DNA from: Gambelia wislizenii
Taxonomy: Eukaryota > Chordata > Lepidosauria > Squamata > Crotaphytidae
Assembly (NCBI GenBank): GCA_030847615.1
Contig: JAUMIR010000001.1
Span: forward strand, 443,416,687-443,480,686
Length of the DNA stretch: 64,000 nt
Direction of reading: 5' to 3'
The position numbers and the translations under genes were made by a program. Shown here piece by piece: positions 51,582 through 63,179 of the stretch (position 1 is its first letter; every line of letters starts with the position of its first letter). The notes beneath the pieces were generated by a model, which saw only the letters and a list, made by a program, of their open reading frames with translations, had not been told where the DNA came from and searched no databases.

Positions 51582-54500
51582 CATTCCAATATTTATTTAT
51601 CAAAAATTGTAAGCAAGCATAAGCATAAACATAACAAAATTCTATATAAGCCACTCTCAATTCAACATGTACACTTGACATAAGCATAAATTCCAGCATA
51701 AACACAGTATAGGTATACGCTTACTTATGCATGACCTTATGCCTTTAATCTCATATTCATTTCATCTTCCTTCTTTCTACTTCTTTCTACGTCCTGCTAC
51801 TTTCATTTCATTTCACTTTCATTTTCACCTTCTATCATCCTCATCTCCCACCTTCCTTCCCATTTTACTCCTTCTCCTCCTCTTCCACGCTAAACCAGTT
51901 TACTCATACCTTCACACTTACTTGTCATTCTATTTTCCCTTTCTTTATATCACACAAAACAAATAAATAACACTTAGTTGACTTCCTTAATTCTACATCT
52001 CAATATGGAATGCTTCTTATTTCCTTACTCCTTTATTCCTCTGTCAATTAGTTAACATCCAGATCTTTACCTTAAGCTATGTACATGTCTACATGCCTGT
52101 TTCAAAGTCTGCGCAACTTAATATCCAGAAAATATGGTACATGTTTTGATTATGTTTTCACTACACAGTGTCTTCTACTTTATCCCTTTTCTCTTACTGT
52201 GCATCTACTTTTAACTTTCCCTTTTCCACTCCCGTTATTTACACAGTTATACTTTACTGATATGACAATGTGATTAGATCTGTTTTTATATTCAATCTTT
52301 TCATCCAGAATTCCTGCACCAAAAACCATTTTTCCTTAATTTTGGCTGCATTTTTCTTATTTAAGATATAAGTCAGTTTATCATTCTCATACATCTCTTT
52401 AATCTTAAATATCCAGTCTTCAATAAGGGGCATTTCTTTTGTTCTCCATTTTGCGATGATTATTAATCTCGCTGCCGTTATTAAATATAGTCCTCCAGTG
52501 ACACTTTAGAATTGTCTTTTCGATAGCCATTGTAATATTTAGAAGGTATAGCTTTGTACACATTTCATATTGAGTATTGTATATTTCTTGCATCGCTTTA
52601 TGCATATTTAACCAAAAAAATTTAACAAGTGGGCAGCTCCACCACATATGGTGGAGTGTTCCTAAGTCCTTTCCACATTTCCAACGTTGATTCTCCTTTA
52701 TTTTATAAATTTTACTGATTCTGACTGGCATTAGGTACCATCTGTTTACTATTTTTAAGTGATATTCCTTCAACAATAGATATTCAGTGAAAGTATTCGT
52801 AACATTCCATGATTTCTCCCATTCTTCAATATCTATTGTCTCTCTTAAATCTATAGCCCACTTATACATTGCCTCAGTTACTATTTCACTTTCTAATTCT
52901 CTTGCCAATAATAGATTATACATTTGGGCTATAGTCTTTTCCTGCATTTCCCAAATTATCTTGTCCAAGCCATTTTTCTGGGTCTCAAAGCCATATTTCT
53001 GTTTATCTTCTTGAAATTTATTTTGGAGTTGTAGAAACTTAAACAATTCATCAGAATCCCTTCTTTTTCCAATTCCTCTAGAGCTTTCATATTCAAGCCT
53101 TTTTCGTTCATCCAATTTCCTTGATCTATTAAGTCTTTATATCTTATCCATGCTTTAGTTTCATCCCATCTTCCTAGCATAGCTTCATGAGGAGAGATCC
53201 AGGTGGACAGCTTGGTATAAAATTATCCCTTTATCTTTTGCCAGATTCTCATGAGGGCTTTCCTTACCACATGATTACTGAAGTCCTTATTGATTTCCGA
53301 TTTCTCATATGCTAGGTAGGCATACCAGCCAAATCTCAATGCAAAACCCTCCAGGGTTAAAGTTCGATCATCACTACGCTTAACCCAACTCTGTAGCCAG
53401 CTCATTCCACAAGCCAAATAATACAGTTTCAGATTTGGTAAGGAAGCTCCTCCTGAATTCTTGTTTGCTGTCAGAGTTGACCATTTGATTCTTGGTTTCC
53501 TCCCGTTCCAGATAAATTTATTCAGTTCGAGTGTCCACTGTTGTATTGTTTTATCATTTTGCAGGACTGGGAGATTTTGGAACAAATATAGGCACGGGGC
53601 AGTATGTTCATCTTGATTGTATTTATTTTCCCAAGCAAGGAAAGGTCAGATTTGCTCCATTTTTCTAAAACTTTTTTGTATTTTGGACCATAGTCTCTTA
53701 TAGTTGTTATCAAAGAGATCTATATTTCTTTTACTGAGCCAAATTCCAAGTTATTTCACTTTCTTCTCTAATTTGCAACCTGATTTAAATTGTAATTACA
53801 TTTCTTCTTCTTTTAATAGATTCTTGGCTATAATTGTAGTTTTTTCCTTGTTTAGTTTGAAGCCTGAGAAGTCCCTGAATGTTTTGAATATATCTAATAG
53901 ATTTGTAATGTTTCCCACAGGATGTTCTAAGATTATGGTCAAATCGTCAGCAAATGCTTTGATTTTGTATTCATATTCTTTGATTTTCAGGCCAAGAACT
54001 CTACTGTTTTTTCTTATTTGGTTGTTTAGGGTCTCGAGAGCTAAGATGAAAAGAACTGGTCAAGGGGCAACCCTGACAGGTTCCTTTTCCAATATCAAAG
54101 ATTCTTGATTTCTCACCATTTATTATTAAATAGGCTTTCTGAATCTTATAAATTCCTTTAATATTCCTTATAAAGTCTTCTCCGAAATTTAATACTTCTA
54201 ATGTTTTCATTATAAATGCCCAATTGACATTATCGAATGCCTTCTCGGCATCGACAAAAATAAGTGCTGCTTTTTTGTTATTTGTTCTTTCGTAATATTC
54301 AATCACATTGAGCATGGTTCTTATATTTGATGACATATGTCTCCCCCTACCAAAACCTGTTTGATCTTCATGGATTATCTCTTTAATTACAGTATTTATT
54401 CTATTTGTTGAGATTGTGGCAAAGATTTTGTAGTCAACGTTAAGGAATGAGATTGGTCTGTAATTTTTTACTTTTGATTTTTCCTTACTCTCCTTAGGAA

Positions 54501-54850
54501 TCAAAATAATATTAGCCAATTGCCAAGAGTCTGGAATTCCATCATTTTTTATTCTATTCATCAATCGGGAGAGTGGAGCTATCAACTCTACTTGAAATTT
54601 CTTGTAGAATTCTGCAGGAAAGCCATCCTGGCCGGGCGACTTCTCAATTTTCATCTGATTAATAGCTTGTATGATTTCCTCTTTATTAAAAGGTTGTGCT
54701 AGCTTCTCTTTCATGTCTTCTGTGATTCTCCATTGAGTGTTATCTTCTATAAACTTTCCCATTTCTTCTTGTTGGTTGTCATTTAGTTCTGATTTTTTTA
54801 TATAAATTTTCATAGAAACTTTTGAAAGCTGCCTTAATATCTTTTTCCAT
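51582..54850 (-). mobile_element. L1 LINE, 5'-truncated, inserted in an LTR
   Basis: It is flanked by ATGCACACACACTT (51568-51581) and ACGCACACACACTT (54851-54864), a 14-bp duplication with one mismatch. The match is low-complexity (CA)n, but the LTR parts on each side join in the right order. The 3' UTR (51582-52420) is C/T-rich on the plus strand. The 5' end lies in the RT domain just before the finger motifs. It is a different L1 subfamily from 6137-12751. Confidence 0.88.
52420..54850 (-). pseudogene. L1 ORF2 RT and C-terminal domain, broken
   Basis: Reading from 54850 down: MKIEKSPGQDGFPAEFYKKF, NYRPISFLNVDYKIFATIST, HEDQTGFGRGRHMSSNIRTM, VDAEKAFDNVNWAFI (catalytic Asp kept) and GTCQGCPLT. 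A frameshift follows near 54090, then KAFADDLTII in the next frame (about 53945-53965, FADD kept). Later parts are LNKFIWNGRKPRIKW and NSGGASLPNLKLYYLAC (53223-53585). The final piece to 52420 has the Cys/His motif as RWKCGKDLGTLHHMWWSC, with the first Cys replaced by Arg. The endonuclease is absent. Confidence 0.9.
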
Positions 54851-54864
54851 ACGCACACACACTT

Positions 54865-55548
54865 GCAAGAACCACACAAGCCTAACAAAGAGTTAAGTTA
54901 GGAATGTTGGATACTGGAATAGATTCGGGGAGTATGGGTGATAATTATCAGTCCTGAAGAGCAGAGATTCGTGCAGCAGAGGAAACTCAGGTATGCATCT
55001 GAGGGTGGTACAGCAATCCAACAAAGTGACAGTGTCCAACTGTAGCACACTTTGCTATTATTTGGGGCTAATATATGGGACTAATACTCTATTTTGTGTC
55101 CTAAAGGGGTGTTTGAGCTTTGAAACAAAGCCTAGATGGGTTTCCCACTGTTAAACAAAGGAAACCGTGATTTCGCTAATTACTGTTAATGGCTGAGATA
55201 TTAGAGTTGATGGGTTTATGACAACCTCCTTATTGTGGGATGGGCAAGATGTGAAGAAAGGCTTTTCTAGGGATAATGGGTGTTCTGGTCACTGTTTGTG
55301 ATAGATGACTCATTGCCAATGCTTCCAAGAGGGAATTAGCATATATCTCAGTGATGGCATTGTTTACTAGGGGTGCCACTTAATCCTATCATGGGAGTGA
55401 CTGCCAGTAGTTTTCCATGACACGTTCATTTAGGTCCTGGTGACCTTCACTTGACCTCACATCTGGTCTACCCTGGTCTATTAGACCTAATGAAGCATCT
55501 CATTATTGCCATATTATGAAATATTATAGGGAGGGGGGTTGTAAGGCA
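54865..55548 (-). mobile_element. LTR relic copy B, U3 part
   Basis: Minus strand starts TGCCTTACAACCCCCCTCCC and has ATAATATTTCATAATATGGC, ATATATGCTAATTCC, ACAGTGACCAGAACACCC, GTGGGAAACCCATCTAGG, AGCAAAGTGTGCTACAG, GATAATTATCACCC and GGCTTGTGTGGTTCTTGC. With 51394-51581 it makes an LTR of about 870 bp. ACAGTGACCAGAA here is the uninterrupted form of the Penelope target at 5902/13333. Confidence 0.75.
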
Positions 55549-55559
55549 AGGTAACACTT

Positions 55560-55650
55560 TGGTGCCTTCTAAAATCCCAGCATTTTATAGGATGGAGTCA
55601 TGGCAATTAACATGGTATCAAACATTATAATTGTGTAGAGTGGATACACT
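55560..55650. mobile_element. palindromic MITE half (CTATGGAAT family)
   Basis: AAAATCCCAGCATTTTATAGG, GTCATGGCAATTAACATGG, TATCAAACATTATAATTGTG is the right arm only. Confidence 0.5.
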
Positions 55651-55654
55651 CTTA

Positions 55655-56050
55655 GATGTTGTTTTTGACATTCCTTAATTCAAAAGCTCTCATTAATAGG
55701 CTTCTGGAATGTTTCACATCCTACATTTTAATTATAAGGTGAACATTTTCCTGGGCAATAATTAGTGGATAAAACTGCAATCAAGAAGTGACCTTTTATT
55801 GTTTCCCGCACAACACAAGTGCCTTATTTGAAAATGTCAAGAACTCAAACAGAAACAGTAGTGTCATCCTATTACTAAATGGCTATATTCAAACACCAGA
55901 GCTAAATTTGGAGCTTTCCACTGGAGTGGGGGGAAAGGAATGAACAGGGGCTGTTTCAATGATTCATTTCATAAAACTTAAATGTAACACAATAGGATGC
56001 AAAATGATTAACAAGTCAAAGGCCACAAAAACTGATCAGGATGCCACACC
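55655..56050. other. unassigned intergenic sequence
   Basis: No named repeat or coding motif. Confidence 0.4.
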
Positions 56051-56054
56051 CTCC

Positions 56055-56385
56055 AGTATTTCACAAATGAAAACCAGGAGAGGTGTGGCCATGAAATATC
56101 AGAGTGTGGTCACGACAGCAAAAGTTATTAATGAGGACTAGCACACAAGCTATGAGAGGGTTCAGTAATTTAGTTTTACTTGAATCTACAAAAAAAAAAA
56201 AAACAGCAAGGTCCCACCCCTCCTCTCTTTCCCCCCTGCTTAGTTAATTGAGTGCAAACTACTTTTGTACTTTGAATTCAGTTTGCATAAATTGAAGCAA
56301 GCCCAGGACAAATGGAGGAAAGGAGGGGAAGAAGGGAGAAACAAAAACAAGATTTTCCTGTGTGAGACAAGGTGCCCCATTTTAC
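56055..56385. repeat. unnamed interspersed repeat U1, most complete copy
   Basis: ACAAATGAAAACCAGGAGAG, GTGTGGCCATGAAATATC, AAAAGTTATTAATGAGGAC, a run of 14 A, GTTAATTGAGTGCAAACTAC and CAGGACAAATGGAGGAAAGG. The copies at 31610-32340 and 33190-33390 are broken versions. No ends or duplications are seen; class unknown. Confidence 0.55.
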
Positions 56386-56769
56386 TGGTGAGATCCCACT
56401 GTCAATGGGAGGTCCCTGCCAGAACACTTCCGGGTGAGATCGAGACATCAAGATATGTGACACACTTTTTATTACCCTCCCTTGGTTACTTGTACTTTAT
56501 AAAGTGTGTTTTTGTGCTTGCTGTCACTTTTTTGGGTGTTCTTTTTATTTTTATTTTTGGATTTCCTGTACTCGCGTCTTCTCGCAAGAATCCATGAGAT
56601 TTCAATCCAGGAAGTGAACGGAGTTCTGTTAGAGCTCCATTTACTCCTGAGCTGCCTGACCAAGGGGAGAGGAGGTAAGTGCGGTGGAGAGGGTTATTGT
56701 GGCGGGACAGGAACAGGAGTGGAGATCATGAGACAAGAATGTTTTTTGTGTTCCTGTGTGATAATCTCC
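56386..56769. mobile_element. group A transposon, left end missing
   Basis: The right end, reverse complement GGAGATTATCACACAGG, is intact and followed by TTA. The left starts inside the element (GTCAATGGGAGGTCCCTGCC, AGAACACTTCCGGGTGAG). Blocks CCCTCCCTTGGTTACTTG, ACTCGCGTCTTCTCGCAAG and GGAAGTGAACGGAGTTC are shared with the GGACTTTATC-ended copies. Confidence 0.7.
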
Positions 56770-56774
56770 TTATT

Positions 56775-57984
56775 CATATGCTAGACTTTCTTGCTAGGAA
56801 GCTGAATGATGCATTCCTTGTTCTGTTTTACTCAAACACTTTATCTAACGTTAACTGCATATTTAGCATACTGCAAAAAAAAAAAAGCCCACCATAATTA
56901 AAACTAAAACAAGTCAGTTTGATGCCATTCATCCCATCTGTTTTCTCCAGCCACAATGTATCACTTCAATGACTGGCTTGTCTAATGCGAGGATGAGGTA
57001 GCTGTGGATGTCTTTTTGGTTTGCTGGCCTCCCCATCTCCCTTTTCCTCTATTCTCCATTATGATTTCTAGTGGCCTAACAGGAAGAATCTTATCTGTCT
57101 GTGGGATTATATGTTTCGAATTCTGGTGTTTTAATTTAGGGGGGGGAACACAATTAATTTATTTCTACCTCTGTTCATTGTCTGTCTTGGCAGATGATTT
57201 TACTAGTCTCCAGTGGTATGGGACCAAAAGGATGGCGCCTTAGCACCATGACAGCATGGCATATATTCCAGTTCCGTGGGTTTTTCCCTCCTTTCCCAGC
57301 TGTTTTTCACCATTATGACTTCCAGTAGCCTAAGTAGAATTATCTTCTGCAGCTCAGGAAGCTATGGGTTCATCTACACTGACAGGAAAATCCAGTTTAA
57401 CTTTGAGTTACCCTGGCCAGTAGTGCTCATGGCTTGTCCACACGATCACCATAAACACTGGGGCGAGTTTGGAAGCACTATCCACACAGTTCTCCCTTCC
57501 AAATTCACCCTGGTCTGATAAATCACAGTATGTGTGGCCACATGGCCATGGTTTCTCCAGGTTTTTTCCCCCTCACCCCATGCATCTGATTGTACATATG
57601 TCCGCATCTCCTCTGCCTCTTTTCCCATGGCTTGGAGGGGCTTCAGACATCCTATTAAGCAGAGGTACCTTCAGCTACAAATTGGGTATGCTGGTATGTG
57701 CTTCTCCAAACAACTGTTGCATATGAAAAATAAATGGCAGTGAAGGAACCACTAAAAACTTAAATTGAAACAGGGAAAGAGGCATTTCCTGGTGAGAAAG
57801 TTCAGCTGATCACCTGGCCTAGGGAGCCTTCTCCCAACCTCTTCTGCCCACCCGCTGAAACTTCTCACCCCCCCCAGCCCCACACCAATGTTGCTATGGA
57901 GTACAGTCCACATTTTCCACTCAAATCTGGAGTAAATCCCAATTCTTTTTGGTCCAGATTAAAGCCCTGAGACACTGAAAAGAC
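56775..57984. other. unassigned intergenic sequence
   Basis: No named repeat. AATGA/CTCC-type low-information sequence; short open frames overlap in several phases and lack motifs. Confidence 0.45.
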
Positions 57985-57987
57985 TTG

Positions 57988-58766
57988 GGAGATTATCATA
58001 TGGACCCTTAGGGTCTGTTCCTGTCCCACTACCCCCCCCCACCTGCCCCACTCCCATTCCTGCCACAGAATAAAGAAAAAAGTTTCATACGCCTACCTTC
58101 ATTCCGCAACAGGAATGGGTTCCCCCTCCCTTAGCTGCCTGGTCATAAATGCAGCCGTTGTAAGGCTGCTTTTATGACTGGCAATTGAAATCCCCCAAAT
58201 TCAAAATTAAAAAACTCCCAGCTGTCAAAAAAGTGAACAAAGCACAAAAACACTTTAAAAAAAATAAAAGCTACCCAGGGAGGGGGATTTTTTTTTTTAA
58301 CTTACCTTGTTGTCCCAATCACACCTGGAAGTGTCTGGCATGGACCTCCTGGTGACATCACGTTCAGTAGTCATCCTGGGAGCAGAACGGGGCTCCTGTT
58401 CACTCACTTGTCGTTCTGTTATAATAATGGAACAGACCTCTTATTCACAGATTTTTTCATGAATTAGAGGAAGCGGGGAAGGAACAGGAGCAGAACGGGA
58501 GCATCCCAGGACAGGGAGAATGTCATAGAATCATAGAATTGTAGAGTTGGAAGAGACCACGAGGGCCATCCAGTCCAACCCCCTGCCACGCAGTAAATCA
58601 CGATCAAAGCATCCCTGACAAATGGCAATCCAGCCTCTGTTTAAAGACCTCCAAGGAAGGAGACCCCACCACGCTCCGAGGGAGTGCGTTCCACTGCAAG
58701 AATCCAGCCTTTTAGCAATATCCTGTCGTCCCTGTCCTGGGATATTTGTACAGTCTGATAATCTCC
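57988..58766. mobile_element. group A transposon with GGAGATTATC ends, TTG duplication
   Basis: Left end GGAGATTATCATATGGACC, reverse complement of the right end GGAGATTATCAGACTGTAC, flanked by TTG (57985-57987, 58767-58769). The interior includes AGCTACCCAGGGAGGGGG, ACCTTGTTGTCCCAATC and an AT hairpin remnant (58440-58470). A CR1 tail is inserted at 58524-58698. Without it the element is about 600 bp, like its relatives. Confidence 0.82.
58524..58698 (-). mobile_element. CR1 3' tail, very short copy
   Basis: The complement ends in the CR1 tail (CCAACTCTACAATTCTATGA) and begins near GTGGAACGCACTCCCTCGG. About 175 bp. AGAAT occurs at both junctions (58516-58521 and 58699-58703 region) and may be a target duplication. 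Confidence 0.85.
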
Positions 58767-58774
58767 TTGGATTC

Positions 58775-60690
58775 AAGCCGTATACTGTCTGGACAGCTTG
58801 CTGTGAAAACAAGGTGAGACCATTTTATTTAGCCCATGTAGGCAAGCCCTATATGCTCTAAATTCCAATGGTTTGGAGGATGGGATGCAGTGGACCAACT
58901 GGATAAGAGAATGACCCTATGCTACCTTAGTGCCTTGTCATCATAGCATGTATTCCGCTCTGTCATATTTTGAATAATGCCCAGAGAAGTAGCAAAATCA
59001 GTGAGGCAATCATGAGTAGTGCTTCTTACGTTATGGCATACAGCCATGTTGAATTTTGCCTCCCCTTTGACTGGTAACACTCCTTTTCTTTCTCCCAAGA
59101 ACCACCCTTAGCAAGCAGAAAGGGGGCAGAGAGGAGATGCATCAAGCAAGGAACACCGAGCAAAGTAGGGAGAAGATGGGGGCATATTTGGAGACGGGAA
59201 ATAGGGAACAGTGAAGATTGTCAATAGCAGGACATTGCAGTATACTCATTTGGATTACAATTGTGGAAAGAACTGAGAAGAACTACTGCAGATAAGAGCA
59301 CAACCAAAAGCTATACTTCCCCTCAGCATGTTGCTTCAACCAATCTTAACTCTCTGGAGGCTTGAGTTCTCAGAAGTGCAACTGTAGGCTCTTCAGATAT
59401 TTAAAAGGTATCTGTTTTATTGGTCCATAGGCCAAATATTCTAGCTTCCCAGATGCACAATGCAAGCCCTGTGGAAAACTTTCCATACCTAGTCCAGGAG
59501 ATGCTAATAAACCTGAATCAAGGAGTGGCTCTGTTGCAAACATTAACACTCTCCTCCTTGCCTGGCTCCTTTTCAGCACTGGAGTAAATAAGGGTTGCAA
59601 AGTAAGGGAGGTAAGGTGCCCAAGGGCCAGGTTCATCTCTCCTTTCCCATCCACTGTTTTTACTGCTAAAATAAGAAGGCACACATGCCGGCTATATACC
59701 TGAATATGATATTCCATGTGAATTATGGCCCTACATAGGGTAGGTTCAAAATAAGAAGTGTAACAGCCCACATGGCCACTTATAAACTAGCATTTTAAAA
59801 AATCACAGTGCTAAAACACATTTCTGAGACATATTTTCTGGCCTAAATCTAATTGTTAATTCGAAGTACGTAGAGCTATTGAATCAATGGAATTTACATC
59901 ATTGTTGACTTCTCTTTCAGCAGCTGATTGAATGGGTCTACTCTAGTCGGGTCTACTAATTGGATCTGCCTCTGCTTCCCTTTTAAAATATAACTGATTT
60001 TCTACTGTTTGAAAAGTAAAAAGAGGAGATGTGGGGCAGATTCTTTTTAGCAGAAGGGTCAACATTGTGGCATATTTTCTTTAATTAAAAAAAAATAAAG
60101 TAACTCCTAATATCTTTCTTGTAAAATCATTTTTTTAGAGGTAGGTGATAGAACATTGCATAACCTGTTTCTCTTCATTCTTTAGCACAGACTATGTGTG
60201 CTTGCAGATTTTCACACGGGCTCCCACTGACTGCTCCCTCTTAAAGAAGGAGACAGCAGCCAGCTTCTGAGCATGATCTCTAGATGGCCACTCAGAAGGA
60301 TCTTACCAACAGGAAAAGGAGTGCCCCTGTTTCCAAACTTCCTCTCCACCCACATAAGGTCACTGGCTGCAGTCCAGCATATCCCTTCTCAATGCATGGA
60401 AGAATTTCACTGGTTTGTAACTGTTACAAATATGCACAGTGCTGCAGCTAGGAAAATGAACTAGTGCTTTGGGTCTAAAATGAAATGATTGCTGGAGAAC
60501 ATGTGTGGACATGTGTATGCCTAGGTTCCCATGTTTGGCTTGTGGGCTTTCAATAGGCATCTGGCTGGTAAATGAAGGAATGGAGCATTGGACTAAATAG
60601 ATCTTAGGGTTGGGGTGGCTCAGTGAGGAAAAGGACAAGGCACTGTATCTTTGAGCTGTGTGGGGGAGGGAGTTTCAGCAGGTATTGCTT
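58775..60690. other. mostly unassigned intergenic sequence
   Basis: At about 60208, AGATTTTCACACGGGC resembles a group A end (compare GGAGATTTTCACACGGGG at 33514), without a visible partner. A minus-strand frame at 59370-59771 has no recognisable domain and I do not call it. Otherwise nothing. Confidence 0.4.
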
Positions 60691-60727
60691 GCATAGAGCC
60701 AGTGTGGTGTAGTGGTTTGAGTATTGG

Positions 60728-61466
60728 AATCATGGAATCATAGAGTTGGAAAAGACCTCAAGGGCCATCCAGTCCAACCCCCTGCCATGCAGGAATACAC
60801 AATCAAATCATTCCCGACAGATGGCCATCTAGCCTCTGTTTAAATACTTCCAAAGAAGGAGACTCCACCACACTACGAGGCAGTGCATTCCACTGTCGAA
60901 CAGCTCTTACTGTCAAGAAGTTCTTCCTAATGTTTAGGTGAAATCCCTTTCCTGGAGTTTGAGCCCATTGCTCCGTGTCCTAGTCTCTGGAGCAGCAGAA
61001 AACAAGCTTGCTCCATCCTCAGTATGACATTCAAATATTTAAACATGGCTATCATGTCTCCTCTCAGCCTTCTCTTCTCCAGACTAAACATGCCCAGCTC
61101 CTTAAGCTGCTCCTCATAGGGCATGGCCTCCAGACCTCCCACCATCCTGGTCGCCCTCCTCTGGACACATTCCAGCTTCTCAATATCTTTCCTGAATTGT
61201 GGTGCCCAGAACTGGGCACAGTATTCCAGGTGAGGTCTGACCAAAGCGGAATAAAGTGGCACTATTACTTCCCTTGATCTAGACAATGTACTCCTATTAA
61301 TGCAGCCTAGAATCGCATTGGCTTTTTTAGCTGCTGCATCACACTGCTAACTCATGTTCAGCTTGTGGTCCACTAAGACTCCTAGATCCTTTTTGCATGT
61401 ACTGCCCTCAAGCCATGTGTCACCCATCCTATATCTGTGCATTTCATTTTTACTGCCCAAGTGTAG
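60728..61466 (-). mobile_element. CR1 LINE, 5'-truncated, minus strand
   Basis: The complement begins at the GSKNEMHRYRMG region, runs through [38 protein letters not shown], and [20 protein letters not shown], and ends at TCCAACTCTATGATTCC. About 740 bp and only lightly damaged. It sits in the 5' half of a SINE. Confidence 0.9.
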
Positions 61467-61580
61467 AACCAGAGTTCAAATCCCCATTTGACCACAGAAA
61501 CACACTGGGGAGTGACCTTGGGCAACTTACATTCTCTCAGCCATAATAGAAGGAAATGGCAAACCTTGCCAAAAAAAATA

Positions 61581-62330
61581 GTAGTATGTGGCCTAGACAA
61601 TGTGACTGCTAGGTGGATTTTCAATTGGTTGACTGGCCAAACCCAAAGGATAGTCACCAATGGCTCCTCTTTATCCTGGAAGGAAGTGACTAGTGGAGTG
61701 CTACAGGGTCCTGTCCTGTGCCCAGTGTTATTCAACATATTTATCAATAACTTGGATAAGGGAATAGAGGGCATGCTTATCAAGTTTGCAGATGGCACCA
61801 AATTAGGAGGGGTAGATAATACCTCAGAGGACTGGATCGAAATTCAAAATGATCTGAACAGATTAGAAAGCTGGGCCAAAACTACCAAAATGAATTTCAA
61901 CAGGGAGAAATGTAGGATACTACACTTGGGCAGTAAAAATGAGATGCGCAGATATAGGATGGGTAACACCTGGCTTGACAGCAATACATGTGAAAGGTAT
62001 GTAGGAGTCTTAGTGGGCCACAAGCTGAACATAAGTCAGCAGTGTGATGTGGCAGCTAAAAAAGCTAATGTGATTCTAGGCTGCATCAATAGGAGTATAG
62101 ATTGAGGGAAGTAATAGTGCCACTCTATTCTGCTTTGATCAGACTTCACCTGGAATACTGTTTCCAGTTCTGCTGCTCCAGAGACTAGGACACAGAGCAA
62201 AAAACCTTCTTTGGAGGTTTTTAAGCAGAGGCTGGATGGTCATCTGTCAGAAATGCTTTGACTGTGTATTTCTGCATGGCAGGGGTTGGACTAGATGGCC
62301 TTTGTGGTCTCTTCCAACTCTATGATTCTA
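61581..62330 (+). mobile_element. CR1 LINE, 5'-truncated with internal deletion
   Basis: Starts at VVCGLDNVTARWIFNWLTGQ, has GVLQGPVLCPVLFNIFINN and FADG where FADD is expected (catalytic Asp to Gly). It continues to [17 protein letters not shown], then jumps near 62170 from CCAGTTCTG to the CTGCTCCAGAGACTAGGAC region, losing about 250 bp, before the 3' tail. The short CTG at the junction suggests deletion between small repeats. Confidence 0.88.
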
Positions 62331-62520
62331 ACCCTCTCTGAACAAATCTTGCCAAGACAATCCCGTGATAAGAATGGCCTTAGGGTTGCCATATGTCAGA
62401 AACAACTTGGAAGGCACACAACAGCAACCAATTACTTTCATGAAAAGAACACACACACCCCGCTGAAATGCCTTCTTCCATGCAGCTATTAATGTCACCG
62501 TTGCCCTGAGCTCTTTTTCT

Positions 62521-62857
62521 TTACTTTTCTTTTTCTTTTTTTAAGTATTTTTATTTCCATGGAATCTTCACTTACAATGTTACATCCAAAATATTACATA
62601 CACAGTTGTCATTAGTTCTCTCATTGTCAAATTAATCCTTCTTACTTCTTTTACTATATTTACAATTCATACTCCATTTGCCATAATCCCAACATTTCTA
62701 CTGTGACACTTGCTTCCCTTTCTTCCCTTCTCCATCTTCCTATTCTTCCACCCATTTCTTTCTCATATATGAAGGACAGAATGTGTGTGAGAAAGTGAAG
62801 AAAGGAAATCAGAAGTGAGGAATGGATGAGGAAGAGAGGAGAAGAGAAGAGAAGAGA
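62521..62857 (-). mobile_element. L1 3' end, 5'-truncated, with target duplication
   Basis: GCCCTGAGCTCTTTTTC (62503-62519) and GCCCTGATCTCTTTTTC (62858-62874) flank it, 17 bp with one mismatch. A T-rich start (A-rich tail on the minus strand) and a C/T-rich then GA-rich body resemble the L1 3' UTR at 51582-52400. There is no coding sequence. L1 assignment is by composition and mode of insertion. Confidence 0.65.
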
Positions 62858-63038
62858 GCCCTGATCTCTTTTTCCATGTGGACACCCTACTCTGGGCTGA
62901 TCAACAAAGGCTCTCCCTATGTTCTTTTATTGATTATTCTATCTGTATTTGCTGAGTGCTCTTGGGACTCATGAGTGAGTCCTCTATACTATAAACCAAG
63001 CAAAGAGGAACTATTAGAATATCCAGGAACCACTATAC

Positions 63039-63174
63039 CAGGGGTGGGAATCATGCAGCCCTCCAGATCCTGTTCGATTGCCACTCCAGCATTCTTCACC
63101 ATTGTTTATGCTGGATAAGGCTGCTGAGACTTGCAACCTAACAATATCTTGGAAGGCTGAACTGTGACATTCCT
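63039..63174. mobile_element. hAT-like MITE
   Basis: Left end CAGGGGTGGGAATCATGCAG, right end GAACTGTGACATTCCTG (reverse complement CAGGAATGTCACAG), with GCCCTCCAGAT in the left arm and ATCTTGGAAGGCTGA in the right. The CAG ends suit hAT, but no 8-bp duplication is clear. Related to the fragment at 30985. Confidence 0.55.
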
Positions 63175-63179
63175 GTACT

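Larger units (their letters stand above)
60695..62432 (+). mobile_element. tRNA-derived SINE, interrupted twice by CR1
   Basis: Three SINE parts stay in order. 60695-60727 is AGAGCCAGTGTGGTGTAG then TGGTTTGAGTATTGG (box A). 61467-61580 is CCAGAGTTCAAATCCCC (box B), GGGAGTGACCTTGGGCAAC and GAAGGAAATGGCAAACC. 62331-62432 is CCTCTCTGAACAAATCTTGC, TTAGGGTTGCCATATGTCAG and GGAAGGCACACAACAGC. The gaps are filled by a minus-strand CR1 and a plus-strand CR1. Removing both leaves a SINE of about 250 bp. Confidence 0.82.

Noticed and set aside
59370..59771. 133-codon minus-strand frame as a host gene
   Set aside because: No recognisable domain, no splice or poly(A) context, and length is not unusual for chance frames in 64 kb.
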